A DNA stretch of 64,000 nt from Anadara kagoshimensis (GCA_021292105.1 CM037861.1:51486920-51550919), one strand, 5' to 3'. Positions 34,011 through 44,523 are shown, numbered from the stretch's first letter. The notes: generated from the sequence alone by a model not told the origin. Numbers and translations are program-made.

Positions 34011-34830
34011 AGTCTAATACAATGTAAATATTCTTCTTTGCCTCTTTATAGTGAATTACTCGATTTAAATGCATAATTAAACACTGCAAAATTCTACGGA
34101 AGCCCGTTAGTGCAAGGTTGTCAAATATTTACTATCCCAGATAATAAAATGTATATTTTCATAACCTTGCACTAACGCCCTTGTGTAAATTCCTGTGAAC
34201 TATCGGTTGAATAAGTATTATGTATTCTTGATGTATATGAAACAATGCATTCAAAAGTAGCAAATAAAAAAGTGAAGATGTGATATATTTAATCAAATTT
34301 TGAAATACAAATAGATATGAATAAAAAATTTGCCTTCTGACATGTAAACACCTTTCTCTCGACTCATTACTGAATGAATAAGTTCATTTATATCATATTT
34401 TCTGTTTCAGATCAGTTTCATAGAGACGTTGTACTAGTGTATGGGATCGACAGCTGTATCCGGAAGTAATAGCTGGCTTATCTGCAGAGTTATAATAAAC
34501 GCATTTAGTTTCATTAGATATTGAAACGCTTTAAGTTTTTATCATTTAAAGATCATGTTGATTCCTTTTCTTCATGGCAGTCATCATCATGCATTTATGA
34601 CTTGATCTATTTATACATGCTCACCAATACGCTCAATTGCCTCTTTCATGTTTTGTTATGTAATTGCTTATTTTCAATTGTTTGATGCTTATCTGCTTTA
34701 GATTCGAGTGTATGCCGTGCATGTTTGAAGCATAAATGTAAAATATTTCTATCTTTTGTTATTTGTCTATAGTATTGTTATATAAATTTGTTACTTTTAC
34801 ACTAACAATAAATGTAATATATGATCCACA
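34011..34830 (+). other. Probable 3' UTR region of locus 2
   Basis: AATAAAATG at about 34144, AATAAAAA at 34263, AATAAACG at about 34494 and AATAAATG at about 34807 are candidate poly(A) signals. A strong acceptor TTTCTGTTTCAG ends at 34410, so part of this could be a separate non-coding exon. The choice cannot be made from sequence alone. Confidence 0.4.
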
Positions 34831-34847
34831 ATTGTTTCTTCTTATGT

Positions 34848-35141
34848 TTGATTGAATGGGGTTTTCCGTCCCAGTCGAGAATATTTCACTTATATCGAGA
34901 CGTGTGCTCAGGGCAATATGTGCAGGGAGGGTTCTTTAACGTGACACGTCTGCTTTGACACGGATCGTCGGTTTTAAGGTCTCTTCTGAAGGACCCAGTG
35001 ACTTTCATTTCTAAATGCCGGTGCTTGGCGAAAGAACAGTCACTACCTATTTTCAAGTCTTGGTCAGATCAAGCAGGGGTTCGAAGCCACGACCTTCCAC
35101 GTACGAAGCGAGGACGCTATCAACTGAGCTACCGTAGTGGT
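34848..35141 (-). mobile_element. tRNA-derived SINE
   Basis: Minus-strand copy with tail near 34850 (GGGTTTTCCGTCCCAGTC on the plus strand) and tRNA head ending about 35141 (ACTACGGTAGCTCAGTTG on the minus strand). Its head borders a 34-bp minisatellite. Confidence 0.8.
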
Positions 35142-35431
35142 AGATAAACGTGGTTTTCTGGGCTACCGTAGTGGTAGATAAACGTGGTTTTCTGGGCTAC
35201 CGTAGTGGTAGATAAACGTGGTTTTCTGGGCTACCGTAGTGGTAGATAAACGTGGTTTTCTGGGCTACCGTAGTGGTAGATAAACGTGGTTTTCTGGGCT
35301 ACCGTAGTGGTAGATAAACGTGGTTTTCTGGGCTACCGTAGTGGTAGATAAACGTGGTTTTCTGGGCTACCGTAGTGGTAGATAAACGTGGTTTTCTGGG
35401 CTACCGTAGTGGTAGATAAACGTGGTTTTCT
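35124..35431. repeat. 34-bp minisatellite born at a SINE/flank junction, nine copies
   Basis: The unit is GGGCTACCGTAGTGG, then TAGATAAACG, then TGGTTTTCT. The first part is the SINE tRNA head end (A box region); the rest is flanking DNA. Nine copies are nearly identical, so the expansion is recent. Confidence 0.9.
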
Positions 35432-35984
35432 CTACCATCACACTTCCGGGAGAGAGCATGAGAACACATTGGGAGATCAAGAATTCAAGTACCGACAGAA
35501 AACAGGAAAACGACGAAAATACCCCTTGGTCTGATAGCGAGAAAAGGCTTTGTTAGATCTTCAAGCAATTGTAAAATCAGTAACTGAAACGCATTGTAGT
35601 GGAAAATAAATAAAACAGATATGCAATGTTAGGGTTGTTCGAAGCTTGCCTTTCTATTTTCATACAGCAAGCAAGACACTGTTGTAGAGTGACAGTTAAA
35701 ACAACATCAATGTAGTCAATCCTCGTCCGACTAGTAGACCGATTGAATGAGGTTTGACGTCCCAATTAAGAATATTTTACATATTATGTCGAGATTTCAA
35801 GATATGGTTGGTTTGAAGGGCGATTTTTTAGATTGCTCCCGGAGAGTATATTAAACAAACCTTAAGGGGTATGAAAGTAGGTTTAAGCAGAGGAAGAAAT
35901 CCCGTATGAAAATAAATTACGTTTGACTTTAAGTGTTACTAGTTTATGTTACTTAATGATAGGTAAAGTTAGCTACTAGTGTGT
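35432..35984. other. Spacer with SINE tail and MITE arm fragments
   Basis: It contains a short SINE tail-like piece near 35743-35790 and one arm of the 19543 MITE family at about 35930-35975. No gene seen. Confidence 0.4.
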
Positions 35985-36715
35985 AGCTTGAATGTTTAAA
36001 TATTTGGTATCAGTGGATGCAGAATTGAATATACATGTACTCCATCATGATATACTTGGATTTTGAATATCTTAAAAAAATACCCAGCTACTCATCTTGA
36101 ATGGGAAAAATGATAGAAATTGCACTTGAACCTACCGGTACACTTCTTCCCCCACCCCCTGTTTGTGGAAGCGTATCTGCGCGTATTGAAGCTTGAATGT
36201 TTGAATATTTGGTATCAGTGGATGCAGAATTAAATATACTTCATCATGATATACTTGGATTTTGAATATCGTAAAAATAAATACCCATCTACTCGTCCTA
36301 AATGTGAAAAATGATAGAAATTGCACTTGAACCTACCCGTACACCCACCCCCCCCCCCTGTTTGTGAAAGCGTATCTGTGCGTATTGAAGTTTGAATGTT
36401 TAAATATTTAGAATCAGTGGATGCAGAATTAAATATACTTCATCATGCTATAATTGGATTTTGAATATCTTAAAAAATACCCAGCTACTCGTCCTGAATG
36501 CGAAAAATGATAGAAATTGCACTCGAACCTACCGGTACACTCCTTCCCCCACCCCCTGTTTATGGAAGCGTATCTGTGCGTATTGAAGCTTGAATGTTTG
36601 AATATTAGGTATCAATGGACGCAGAATTGAATATACTTCATCATGATATACTTGGATTTTGAATATCTAAAAAATAAATACCCAGCTACTCGTCTTGAAT
36701 GTTATTCACATAATG
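35985..36715. repeat. ~203-bp tandem repeat, about 3.6 copies
   Basis: Units share GAATGTTTGAATATTTGG, ATCAGTGGATGCAGAATT, CATCATGATATACTTGG, ATGATAGAAATTGCAC and a C-rich block before CTGTTTGTG. Starts are near 35985, 36190, 36390 and 36590. Confidence 0.85.
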
Positions 36716-36730
36716 GGACTAATTCGTGGT

Positions 36731-37008
36731 CAATGGCGGATTCAGCGGGAGGCGTAGGGGGCGTACGCCCCCCCCTTTATGTCGCTAATAATACATATTG
36801 TTTACACTTTTTCATACTATGATACAGGCATTTTAAATAAAAGATTTTTTTTCCTCTTTGATGCAGCTCAGATTGCACCAGAATGCAGGATTTTTGCGCC
36901 ATTTTTTCAAAATTTTCCGGGGGAGCATGCCCCCGAACCCCCTAGCGGGTTCGAGCCTTCGGCTCTCACATTATACGCCCCCTTTCTCAAATTCTGGTTC
37001 CGCCTCTG
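36731..37008. mobile_element. ~278-bp MITE with CAATGGCGG / CCTCTG ends
   Basis: Second copy of the family at 30999-31270, sharing TTGCACCAGAATGCAGG and GGTTCGAGCCTTCGGCTC. The ends are CAATGGCGGATTCAG and TTCCGCCTCTG. Confidence 0.7.
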
Positions 37009-37059
37009 GTGGTACAAGAAAATGTTCGTAGTTTCGCGGAATTTGTGATTTATTTCTAA

Positions 37060-37159
37060 TGTCATGTGCTACTTTTGAATTTTTATGAAATAATACAATT
37101 CAAAAGTAGATACTTTTGAATTGTATTATTTCATAAAAATTCAAAAGTAGCACATGACA
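37060..37159. mobile_element. 100-bp perfect palindrome, inverted dimer of a hairpin family
   Basis: Two 49-bp arms are exact reverse complements around a 2-bp centre, starting TGTCATGTGCTACTTTTG. Each half equals the loop plus one arm of the 58-bp hairpin at 60168-60225, so this is an inverted dimer. It can form a very stable cruciform or RNA hairpin. Confidence 0.9.
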
Positions 37160-37239
37160 CTAATACTAGTACGTAAGTAGGCAGTAATAAGTTGTAAAGG
37201 GGTGATATTTTTTTTAATTTACCATCTGCTTTTATAACA

Positions 37240-37570
37240 AGTAACTGACAACTAGTATCCAAGTAACTGGCTACTAGTAGCTAACTTTCCTTCTTCAAGT
37301 AGCCAGCTACTAGTAGCTAACTTTACCTATCTGGAAAACACAACTTCGTAATCATTTTTGAAAAATCTTGAACATCTTGTTCCATCAAGCTTGTATTTCG
37401 TCAACTTAGTAACTTGTTCCATCAAATTACAATCTTGTTTCCTGAAGTAGGTATTTTGTCCCCCTAAGTTAATACCTTGTTCCCTCAAGTAACTATCTTG
37501 TTCCCTCAAGTTAGTATCTGGTTCCTTCAAGTTAATAGTTTGTTCCCTCGAGCTAGTATATCGTCAAGTT
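37240..37570. repeat. Short-period minisatellites (CTAGTAGC and CTTGTTCC types)
   Basis: 37240-37325 repeats GTAACTGGCTACTAGTAGC-like units; 37370-37570 repeats a 22-24-bp unit (CTTGTTCCCTCAAGTTAG). The minus-strand frame of Glu/Gln/Leu repeats is a by-product. Confidence 0.75.
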
Positions 37571-37599
37571 AGTATCCCGTTCCCATTTGAGGTAAAAGC

Positions 37600-38245
37600 A
37601 TATTCGTTAATTTTAAGTTCCGATCCGAAAAAACCATGACTCTCATTTCGTAATGCCGAGTGCATGCGAAAAATTAGTCACTACCTACTTTCAAGTCTTG
37701 GGTCAAAACCGGCAGTGGATCGAACCCACAAACTCCCATTTGCATAACGAACATTCTACCAACTGAGCTATGACAGTTGTGTCAAGCAGTCGGTATTAAG
37801 AAATGAAAGTTGCGGGTCCTTTGGAAGAGACATTAAAAACTGATTGTACGTGTCAAAAACGTTAAAAACCCTCTCTACACATTGCCCTAAGCGCAATACA
37901 AAGGTTTAAATTTTATGTCACTTCAACTACAGCTGGCGACGTCTTAATATAAGTAAAATATTCTTGACGGAAACGTAAAACTCCGTTCAATCAATCCTTC
38001 GGAAGAGACCTTAAAAACCTATATCCCGTGTCACGTGAAAGAACCCTCCGTGCACATTGCCAAGCTCTGAAACAGCGCCCACCTCCTAGCTCCGTATGTC
38101 ATAAAAGAGATACGTTCGGCGCATGGCACATTGCCCTGGGCGCACTACAAAGGTCAAAATTTCTGTCACTTCACCTACAGCTGGTGACGTCTTAATATGA
38201 GTGAAATATTCCTAAATTGGACGTAAAACTCCGTTCAATCAATCG
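37600..38245. mobile_element. Cluster of three SINE copies or fragments
   Basis: A minus-strand copy with tRNA head ends near 37781. Plus-strand bodies without heads follow at about 37785-37998 and 37999-38245, each ending CCGTTCAATCAATC. The nested order implies repeated insertion at one place. Confidence 0.7.
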
Positions 38246-38471
38246 ACAAGTTAATGGATTAAATAAACACCTGTTAAGAACGATATTACAATGATTGCCT
38301 TTCTCTTGTAAAATATTGCATGAATTTAATTTTAACTTAACCGATCCTTAATTTTTTTAATTCAAACTAGGAATATGCCTTGTTTATCTTATTTGTGTAG
38401 CCACTGAAGGAAGTGCGTGTACGATTTTACATTTAGCTTCTAATCTATAGTAAACCTGTTAAATTGCAGAC

Positions 38472-38496
38472 ATGGTCCAATTGAAATGTTTTAAAG
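38472..38496 (+). CDS. Locus 3 candidate alternative first exon
   Basis: ATG at 38472 encodes Met-Val-Gln-Leu-Lys-Cys-Phe-Lys plus one base, then a perfect donor (AAAG followed by GTAAGT). The phase fits the ectodomain exon at 40600. Its donor is stronger than the one at 39362. Confidence 0.4.
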
Positions 38497-38654
38497 GTAA
38501 GTTATGACTTGGAATTAATTTGAAAATTATTTAAAATTAAAGTTTGAAATTCTGAAGTAAATTTTAAGAAATTTTGCTATTTGAACATGATCTTTATACC
38601 TTAACATGTTCGTTGTCTTTCTATCAATAAATCTGATAGAAATTAATCAATTTT

Positions 38655-38895
38655 TCAGCTGTTCGCGACGAGAACTATTTTATTAATCTCTATGGATTAA
38701 CTATATGCATGTGAAGTGTGGGTATGTTGTATAGTCTGCCATGTACTAGAGCGCACTCAGAGCGACTTTAAGGTGGTAGCTCACCGAATCAGTACTTCGC
38801 AGACAACCTTATGACTTCCCCCAGTCCATTATACAGATACCAGGTGAACCAGTAAAGGGCAACGACAAGAAAAATTCAGTTTTCCACATGTGATC
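38655..38895 (+). repeat. Dispersed repeat (R2) fragment
   Basis: TTCGCGACGAGAACTATTTT, GCGCACTCAGAGCGACTTTA and CCCCCAGTCCATTATAC also occur in order at about 61245-61490, and partly at 54505-54640. The family is unclassified. Confidence 0.65.
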
Positions 38896-38896
38896 T

Positions 38897-39314
38897 AGTG
38901 AATTTTCCTTGCCGTTAATCGAGATACAGTTGATTGATCGCCAGCTTAATTAAGTAGCGGGTAGCAGGCTCTTGCAGCGTGTTGCGGAAATACCCTTTAC
39001 TAAATATAGAGCTTTAAAGTACATACATAATCAATCTAGTGAATTTTCCTTGCCGTTAATCGAGATTGATCGCCAGCTTAATCAAGTAGACTTTAAATTC
39101 GGGTAGCAGGCTCTTGCAGCGTGTTGCGGAAATACCCTTTACTAAATATAGAGCTTTAAAGTACATACATAATCAATCTAGTGAATTTTTCTTGCCGTTA
39201 ATCGAGATACAGTTGATTGATCGCCAGCTTAATTAAGTAGCGGGTAGCAGGCTCTTGCAGCGTGTTGCGGAAATACCCTTTACTAAATATAGAGCTTTAA
39301 AGTACATACATAAT
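38897..39314 (+). promoter_or_regulatory. Triplicated 5' segment of locus 3
   Basis: Three direct copies of about 141 bp start at 38897, 39038 and 39180 (AGTGAATTTTCCTTGCCG). Each includes TGTTGCGGAAATACCCTTTA, related to the block in locus 2 units B, C and D. The kappaB-like core GGAAATACCC is at 38986, 39128 and 39269. The last copy runs into the exon with ATG at 39350, so this is probably promoter or 5' UTR. Confidence 0.55.
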
Positions 39315-39349
39315 CATACAGTGGCAAAGCTCGTCCTACCACATGAAAG

Positions 39350-39362
39350 ATGCATTTTAAAG
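39350..39362 (+). CDS. Locus 3 candidate first coding exon
   Basis: ATG at 39350 encodes Met-His-Phe-Lys plus one base, then donor GTTTGT after AAAG, exactly like locus 2 first exons. An in-frame TGA lies just upstream, fixing the ATG. Joined to 40600 it gives a signal peptide MHFK-GFWMVGFLTYVTALA. Confidence 0.5.
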
Positions 39363-42300
39363 GTTTGTTTATTCAAAACTATTTTCTTTTATTCTTTTAA
39401 TGCATTATTTTAAAAGCTGATAAGAGGTTATAATTGTGCAAAAATAGCTCCATCCGTAAAATGTTAAAAAATTCAACATATTAATTAGATCAGATGGTAA
39501 TGGTTAAAAAGGGTGCCGTTTTCAATAAAAAATTTAACAGTCTTTTTCTTAAGAGTAACCTCGGTGGACGAATTCTCTAAACCCTTCCCTAACATGTCTG
39601 TCAGGTGCTACCTTTGTCGTATATATATATATGTGCTACTTTTACATGGATTGTTTTAATACAATTCAAAAGTAGCACATGGCAGGTTAGTGCGCATATC
39701 GTTGCCTAGGTCGTGCAGATCCTTTAGTGTAGGAAAAATTGTCAGGTGCCTTGTCGGTTGGTGGTACTCCGGATTCTCCACCATCGCCTTAAGATAAGTA
39801 AAATAATCTTGACTGGGGCGTAAATCACCATCCCACTCTGCTATTTTATTCAGATCAAGTAATGTATAAAGAGAGATAACTCTAGTATTTAGGCTATATC
39901 TGGTCGTTATGTAATATTACGGGAAGCCCCTCTGCTATTTTCAGCCTTTATATAACGTTTTAATTATATAACCGATGAAATCAGATGTTCATAACATCTC
40001 GATTCCAATAAATACATCACAAGTAAACATCAACAATAAACAAAAATTGCTTTCATATAAAACTGACAGAAGTATTGTATTTATATAAAACAGAATTCTG
40101 TAAAACATAAAGACATCAAGAATACATGTACTTAAAATGAGGTCAACTGACAATAGAACCCACTCCTGTTAATGAACCGATTAGTCGCTTTAAATAACCG
40201 TTGTTTGCCTTAAATGAAATATAGACTTGTTAAAGTCAACTGTTGGGTCTATTGGAATGAAATATTCTGTTTTATTCTGCTCTCTCCTGTGAAACCCCGC
40301 GAGTATTTGCAATTTGAAAAGCTGACATCTGTTGTGAAAATACTCCGTTATCCTGTATAATAACCCTTTTATCACGCCTCTCTTATGACATATACAAAAT
40401 CAAATTCATTTATAAGGTCATACTTGACGGAAACAAATAAAATAAATTATGTCAAAAAATCGTTTACACATCGCAGATCGAAAATTAAGTATACTAGTAT
40501 GCATATGTATTCATTTGTGCAAGTATATAGATACTAGTAATCTCGATTGTGAAGTGCGTCACTCACTTATTAGAATTCGCCAAATTTATCTAATTTTAGG
40601 CTTTTGGATGGTTGGCTTCTTAACATATGTGACAGCATTAGCTGGGGATCCGAGTTGTGGAAATAAGGGAAAGCCATGTGATCCGGATTGGTTTTGCGAT
40701 GGCACTAGGTGCCAACAATGCAAATACCTCAAAGCATACTGCTTTTTGGACTCGATGCCAACCCAATGTCTAGGTTTTTGCAAAAGTAAGTTCTTTATAT
40801 CTTCAAAATTATCCAAAAAAAATCTAATTTGTGAAAACATTATCATTGTTGGATGGAGTGTACTTAGTAGGTTTAAATTATCTTTAGTTATGCCGAATAT
40901 ATTGGCTAAAATGCATGATTACGGGTGTTCAAATTAATATAATATTCTGAAATAGTTACTATTCATGAGTTTAAGAAACTATATCAAATTGCATTTATAC
41001 GGATAGAATAGCTATTTTAAGAACAGTAACTTTTTTCAGAATATGGGGTTAATACTCGCCGTCTTGTACTAGTAATTTAGCCAAATTTCGTCATAACTAG
41101 CCTTATGTCATGCAAACGGTTCAAGTCATCCTGTGCTTTGAATATTGTATGTTTTAATTTCACAGTAGATGTCCAGTACATAGTTCTAGAACTGTGGTCA
41201 GTAGGATCTATCGATGACCAGAAGTGAATAATTATGCGAATCTGCTTTTAACTGATACACACTTGGAGGTGACTTTACATTGACGGATAACTAAAACAAA
41301 CTAGAACTGTCTCTTGAGATACAAATACCCACCCACCCCCCACCCAACATTGACCTCCTGACCTTGACATTCACATAAATCTGTATGCGACACATCGGTC
41401 AAGATTGATCAAAATCCATCCGTAGACATGGAAGATATGGGGTGGACACGATATTGGGACAACCAGACGGACAGACAGACAGACAGGGTGATTCCTATAT
41501 CAAGCCCTAAACTTAGTTTGCGGAGGGTATAATAAAATTCTTTGTTCTGTGCGTAGGTGTGTGCATTAATGATTCAATTATGCCCCTCCCCAAAGCCAAG
41601 TGGGGGACATATAATGTTCCCTCAATTTTTTTCCACCAAAATTACTAAACAGATCTTTATGAAACTTCACAGGATGGGTGGAGTAAATGTTTCATTGCCT
41701 ATTCAATTTTAATCATGCAAACGGTGGGGAAACATTGGTTTCTTAGTTTGGGTTCGTTTGAATGGCGTCCCATTACAGTTACAACTGATATTTATTGTTT
41801 GTTATTAGTCCATCAAGAAAATGCAATACGCAAAGACGAGGAGATTAAGTGTGAATTAAAGTTGAAAAACTTAACAGAAACATTTGAAGTAGCAAACAAT
41901 CTGACGGCATACTTACCAGACGTGCTGAACATAACAAAGAACAATCAGTTGGTAATTTAGAAGGTAGCGTTTTTAACTCATTATAATATTTAAAATTTCT
42001 TAATTCAATCGTTTAAATTGATTCTAATTTGTGTTTATTAAAATTTCTGTTTTATCTACAGAAAAAAACGTTCTTTTCGATAATAAAGTACTAACTCATT
42101 TTCTCTGCATGTCTGAAGTCCTGAAGTTGCACATTAGATTTATTTTCGAAAATTCCATGGTGTATACAAGTGAGAAAGTATAGAGCATACTTTGATGTCA
42201 TTTTATATAAATTCACCGTGAATTGCTATTTGTAGAATACTTTGTATACCATTCTGTCATTTGACGAAATGTGTGCAGACACTTGTGTGATGTATAGACT

Positions 42301-43194
42301 GTCTACTTAAAGCCAAATTGTTGAATATTTTTCTGTTACAGAACATAGCAAAACTTGGTTTACAGTTTCAATATGTTTAACAGTGGTATACCTTGTTACA
42401 TGCAGTTTTCTAATAATATATATTATTCGTCTACGACAAATAATCGCAAGTCGCAACAAAAACAGCATACAAGATACTGAAGATGACCACGTCTACTGAA
42501 CAACAATAACGATGACAACAACGGTGGCGTCTGTATTGATCGTGATGCAGTGGAAAACGACATAGCTATTGACGTGAATCCTATCAAGGTAAGGTTCATG
42601 CGTGTTATATACCTGGCCTAAGATATTCTTTAACTTAAATCCGATAAAATTTCAATTCTTCATAATTTTGTTAATTTTTAACATATTCGTGAATTATTAA
42701 TTAACTAGGATAAGTTTGATGTTTCTATGTCAGCATTGCCCGCCCTGGATATATTTGACGTCCCATAGTTCCATGTTCATTTCACACAATTTTAATTACA
42801 CACGGGTGGGTGTAGCTAGCTAAACAAGAGGTGCTTACCCTTCCGGAGCACCCGGCCTCACTTCCCTGGTGGATGTTCACGTGTCTAACCTAACTTGTCA
42901 GTTCAAAAGTTTTTACTTTGCTTCTGAATTGTGATTCGGACATGGATTAGTATGTTTGTTTTTTAGATTTACCTTAAATTTGGCAATTTTGACATCATAA
43001 TTTTGTTATTTCATAGATCTAAAAATTTATGAATCAAAAGTGTATTTTTTAAAATCTTTGTAATTTTGAAAATCGCTTCAAGAGTATTAAATGACAAATA
43101 TTGTATTTCTGTTTATTTACACCCGTTAGGTATCCAAGACAACCAACCACATTCTCCTGAAAATGGCATCCTCTTAGACGCACTACAAAATTAG
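39350..43194 (+). CDS. Locus 3: BCMA/Fn14-like receptor paralogue with frame breaks
   Basis: Exons: 39350-39362 (or 38472-38496), 40600-40785, 41809-41951, 42342-42588 and 43130-43217. Signal peptide, eight-cysteine domain (C-x6-C-x5-C-x4-C-x2-C-x6-C-x8-C-x3-C) and stalk with two NLT sequons and one NIT sequon read cleanly. The stalk exon then ends in phase 0, while the membrane exon needs phase 1. Inside the membrane exon the frame stops at 42497-42499, while another frame stays open with a plausible acidic tail to the donor. The locus may be a pseudogene, may use an unrecognised small exon, or may hold assembly errors. The ectodomain itself looks intact. Confidence 0.6.
39631..39680. mobile_element. 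Degenerate member of TGTGCTACTTTT hairpin family
   Basis: Arms ATGTGCTACTTTT and AAAAGTAGCACAT are exact inverted repeats of 13 bp; the inner part has decayed. Confidence 0.75.
39700..39845 (+). mobile_element. SINE 3' fragment
   Basis: AAGATAAGTAAAATAATCTTG and GACTGGGGCGTAAATCACC match the SINE body and tail; no tRNA head is present. Confidence 0.55.
40600..40785 (+). CDS. Locus 3 exon 2: signal peptide core and eight-cysteine domain
   Basis: The acceptor is CTAATTTTAG and the donor GTAAGT, phase 1 at both ends (186 nt). WFCD, CQQC and the trailing C-x8-C-x3-C match locus 2. The long open frame starting at 40449 upstream and running past the donor is partly intron. Confidence 0.82.
41300..41705. 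repeat. Interspersed repeat fragments in locus 3 intron
   Basis: Contains CCCCCACCCAACATTGACC, a GACAGACAGACAGACAGG run and GTTTGCGGAGGGTATAATA, followed by TGCCCCTCCCCAAAGCC. These read like ends of common repeats; no second copy in the window allows boundaries. Confidence 0.4.
41809..41951 (+). CDS. Locus 3 exon 3: stalk
   Basis: The acceptor is GTTATTAG; the only good donor is GTAATT at 41952. The frame from exon 2 gives IHQENAIRKDEEIKCELKL and sites NLT, NLT and NIT. The end is phase 0, unlike the phase-1 donor of locus 2. Reading on past the donor hits TAG after two codons. Confidence 0.65.
42342..42588 (+). CDS. Locus 3 exon 4: membrane helix, frame-shifted tail
   Basis: After TTCTGTTACAG one frame encodes HSKTWF, a helix (VSICLTVVYLVTCSFLIIYII) and a basic tail, then TGA at 42497-42499. 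A second frame is open from about 42487 to the strong donor at 42589 (AAG then GTAAGG) and encodes an Asn/Asp-rich acidic segment. The two frames together look like one exon with an indel. A second acceptor (ACATAG, exon from 42349) is possible. Confidence 0.55.
42705..42970 (+). repeat. R1 interspersed repeat copy
   Basis: It contains TTTGACGTCCCATAGTTCC, AACAAGAGGTGCTTACC, GGCCTCACTTCCCTGGTGG and ACATGGATTAGTATGTTTG, in plus orientation within a locus 3 intron. Confidence 0.7.
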
Positions 43195-43217
43195 ATCTAG
43201 ATCAGACAATACACAAG
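43130..43217 (+). CDS. Locus 3 exon 5: tail end
   Basis: The acceptor is CACCCGTTAG. In phase 1 it reads GIQDNQPHSPENGILLDAL and ends in TAG at 43192-43194, resembling locus 2 exon 5 (GVQVVQDNEP). Exon 4 ends in the wrong phase for this. A donor GTATGT at 43218 implies a further 3' UTR exon, perhaps from 43814. Confidence 0.5.
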
Positions 43218-43813
43218 GTATGTATAGTCCTAGATTTGTACACTGGTTACATTCAAAAAGATAATAAGGTTTGGTTGCCCTCTTGAATTTGTTTCAAAAC
43301 CCAAATTTTACTTATAGTTACATTATAGAGCTAATCCAATGTTTTGATTTCTTTAACTTGATAGTGCCAACCGCGACTTGTTTTTTACCAAATAATCGTA
43401 CCAGATTCTTTACTCCTTAAACCAATTCAGTTCTTTGTGATACTTACAGCCTATTGTGCAATACATCTTTACAATGTATGACAAAATCTACTAAAGTTGT
43501 TTTACACGTAACGTAACATAGCATATAGCTTCCTATAACTTGCTTTGCGGTTCCCAAGACTGCTTCATTGAAGATTTCTTCATCAATTGTTAGGTAATAA
43601 ATCTTTAAATATCATTTGGTGCTTTATTAAGTCCATTATTTTTAGGTTTTTCGCGTTATTTATTTTTAAATGTTCCCTTCTTTAGCTTCATTATCATATC
43701 TAACAATACTCAAGGTTTAATATAATTCCATATCCCAAAATTATTATGTTACATATATGTATACTAAATAAGTACAATAAGCTTATTAAATTTTCTATTT
43801 TATTTGTTTTTAG

Positions 43814-44523
43814 ATGAAATCCTGAAATGCCACTGTCATTACTGGGATTCCACATAAAGTCTGACAGAAAACCCAGATACAGAGCTGACTGTGTGGATCA
43901 TTTTGAAACTACTTTTCAGTTTTCATTTAGTTTTTACATCAAGCTATAGACCTGCAGATATGGTGTTATTCTTCGTCTGATTTGAACAGCCCTGTTATTT
44001 TTAGCTTTATTGCATTTGTTCATGAACAAAAACACCACTGTGTGTACATAGGTTACAGACCTCAGTTGTGACTTGACACTCAAAATTAGCCAATTTTAGC
44101 CTTAACACATTTATATTATGCACCCATATTTCAATAATTTTGCTGAAACAACATGAATGTTGATACTTTTTCAATTCACGAGATTTAACTCTGCACAGAA
44201 TATTTTTAACGGTTTTTTGTTTTTAGATAGCTATGAAAAACTTACTTTTTTAATGTCGTGTAATGAACTTGCTTTTAAACTTAGCAAAACTCTTTTATGC
44301 ATGTTTCAATGTAGAAAAAGATTTTAATAATTTTTATATCAGATTAAATTATCTTATCACATGTATATATCTTGACATTTAACAGGTGTAAATATGTCTT
44401 AACACCTGTATATATATTCAAAAGTGTCTCATAAGTCTTTTAAGGCTGGATGTCATATATTTTATACTGATTGTACACATTGTATTTATTTTATGTTTAT
44501 ATGACTTGTGACACTATAATAAA
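43814..44523 (+). other. Probable 3' UTR exon of locus 3
   Basis: The acceptor TTGTTTTTAG ends at 43813. No long frame follows. AATAAAATAC at about 44518 is a candidate poly(A) signal. Assignment is by position only. Confidence 0.35.
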
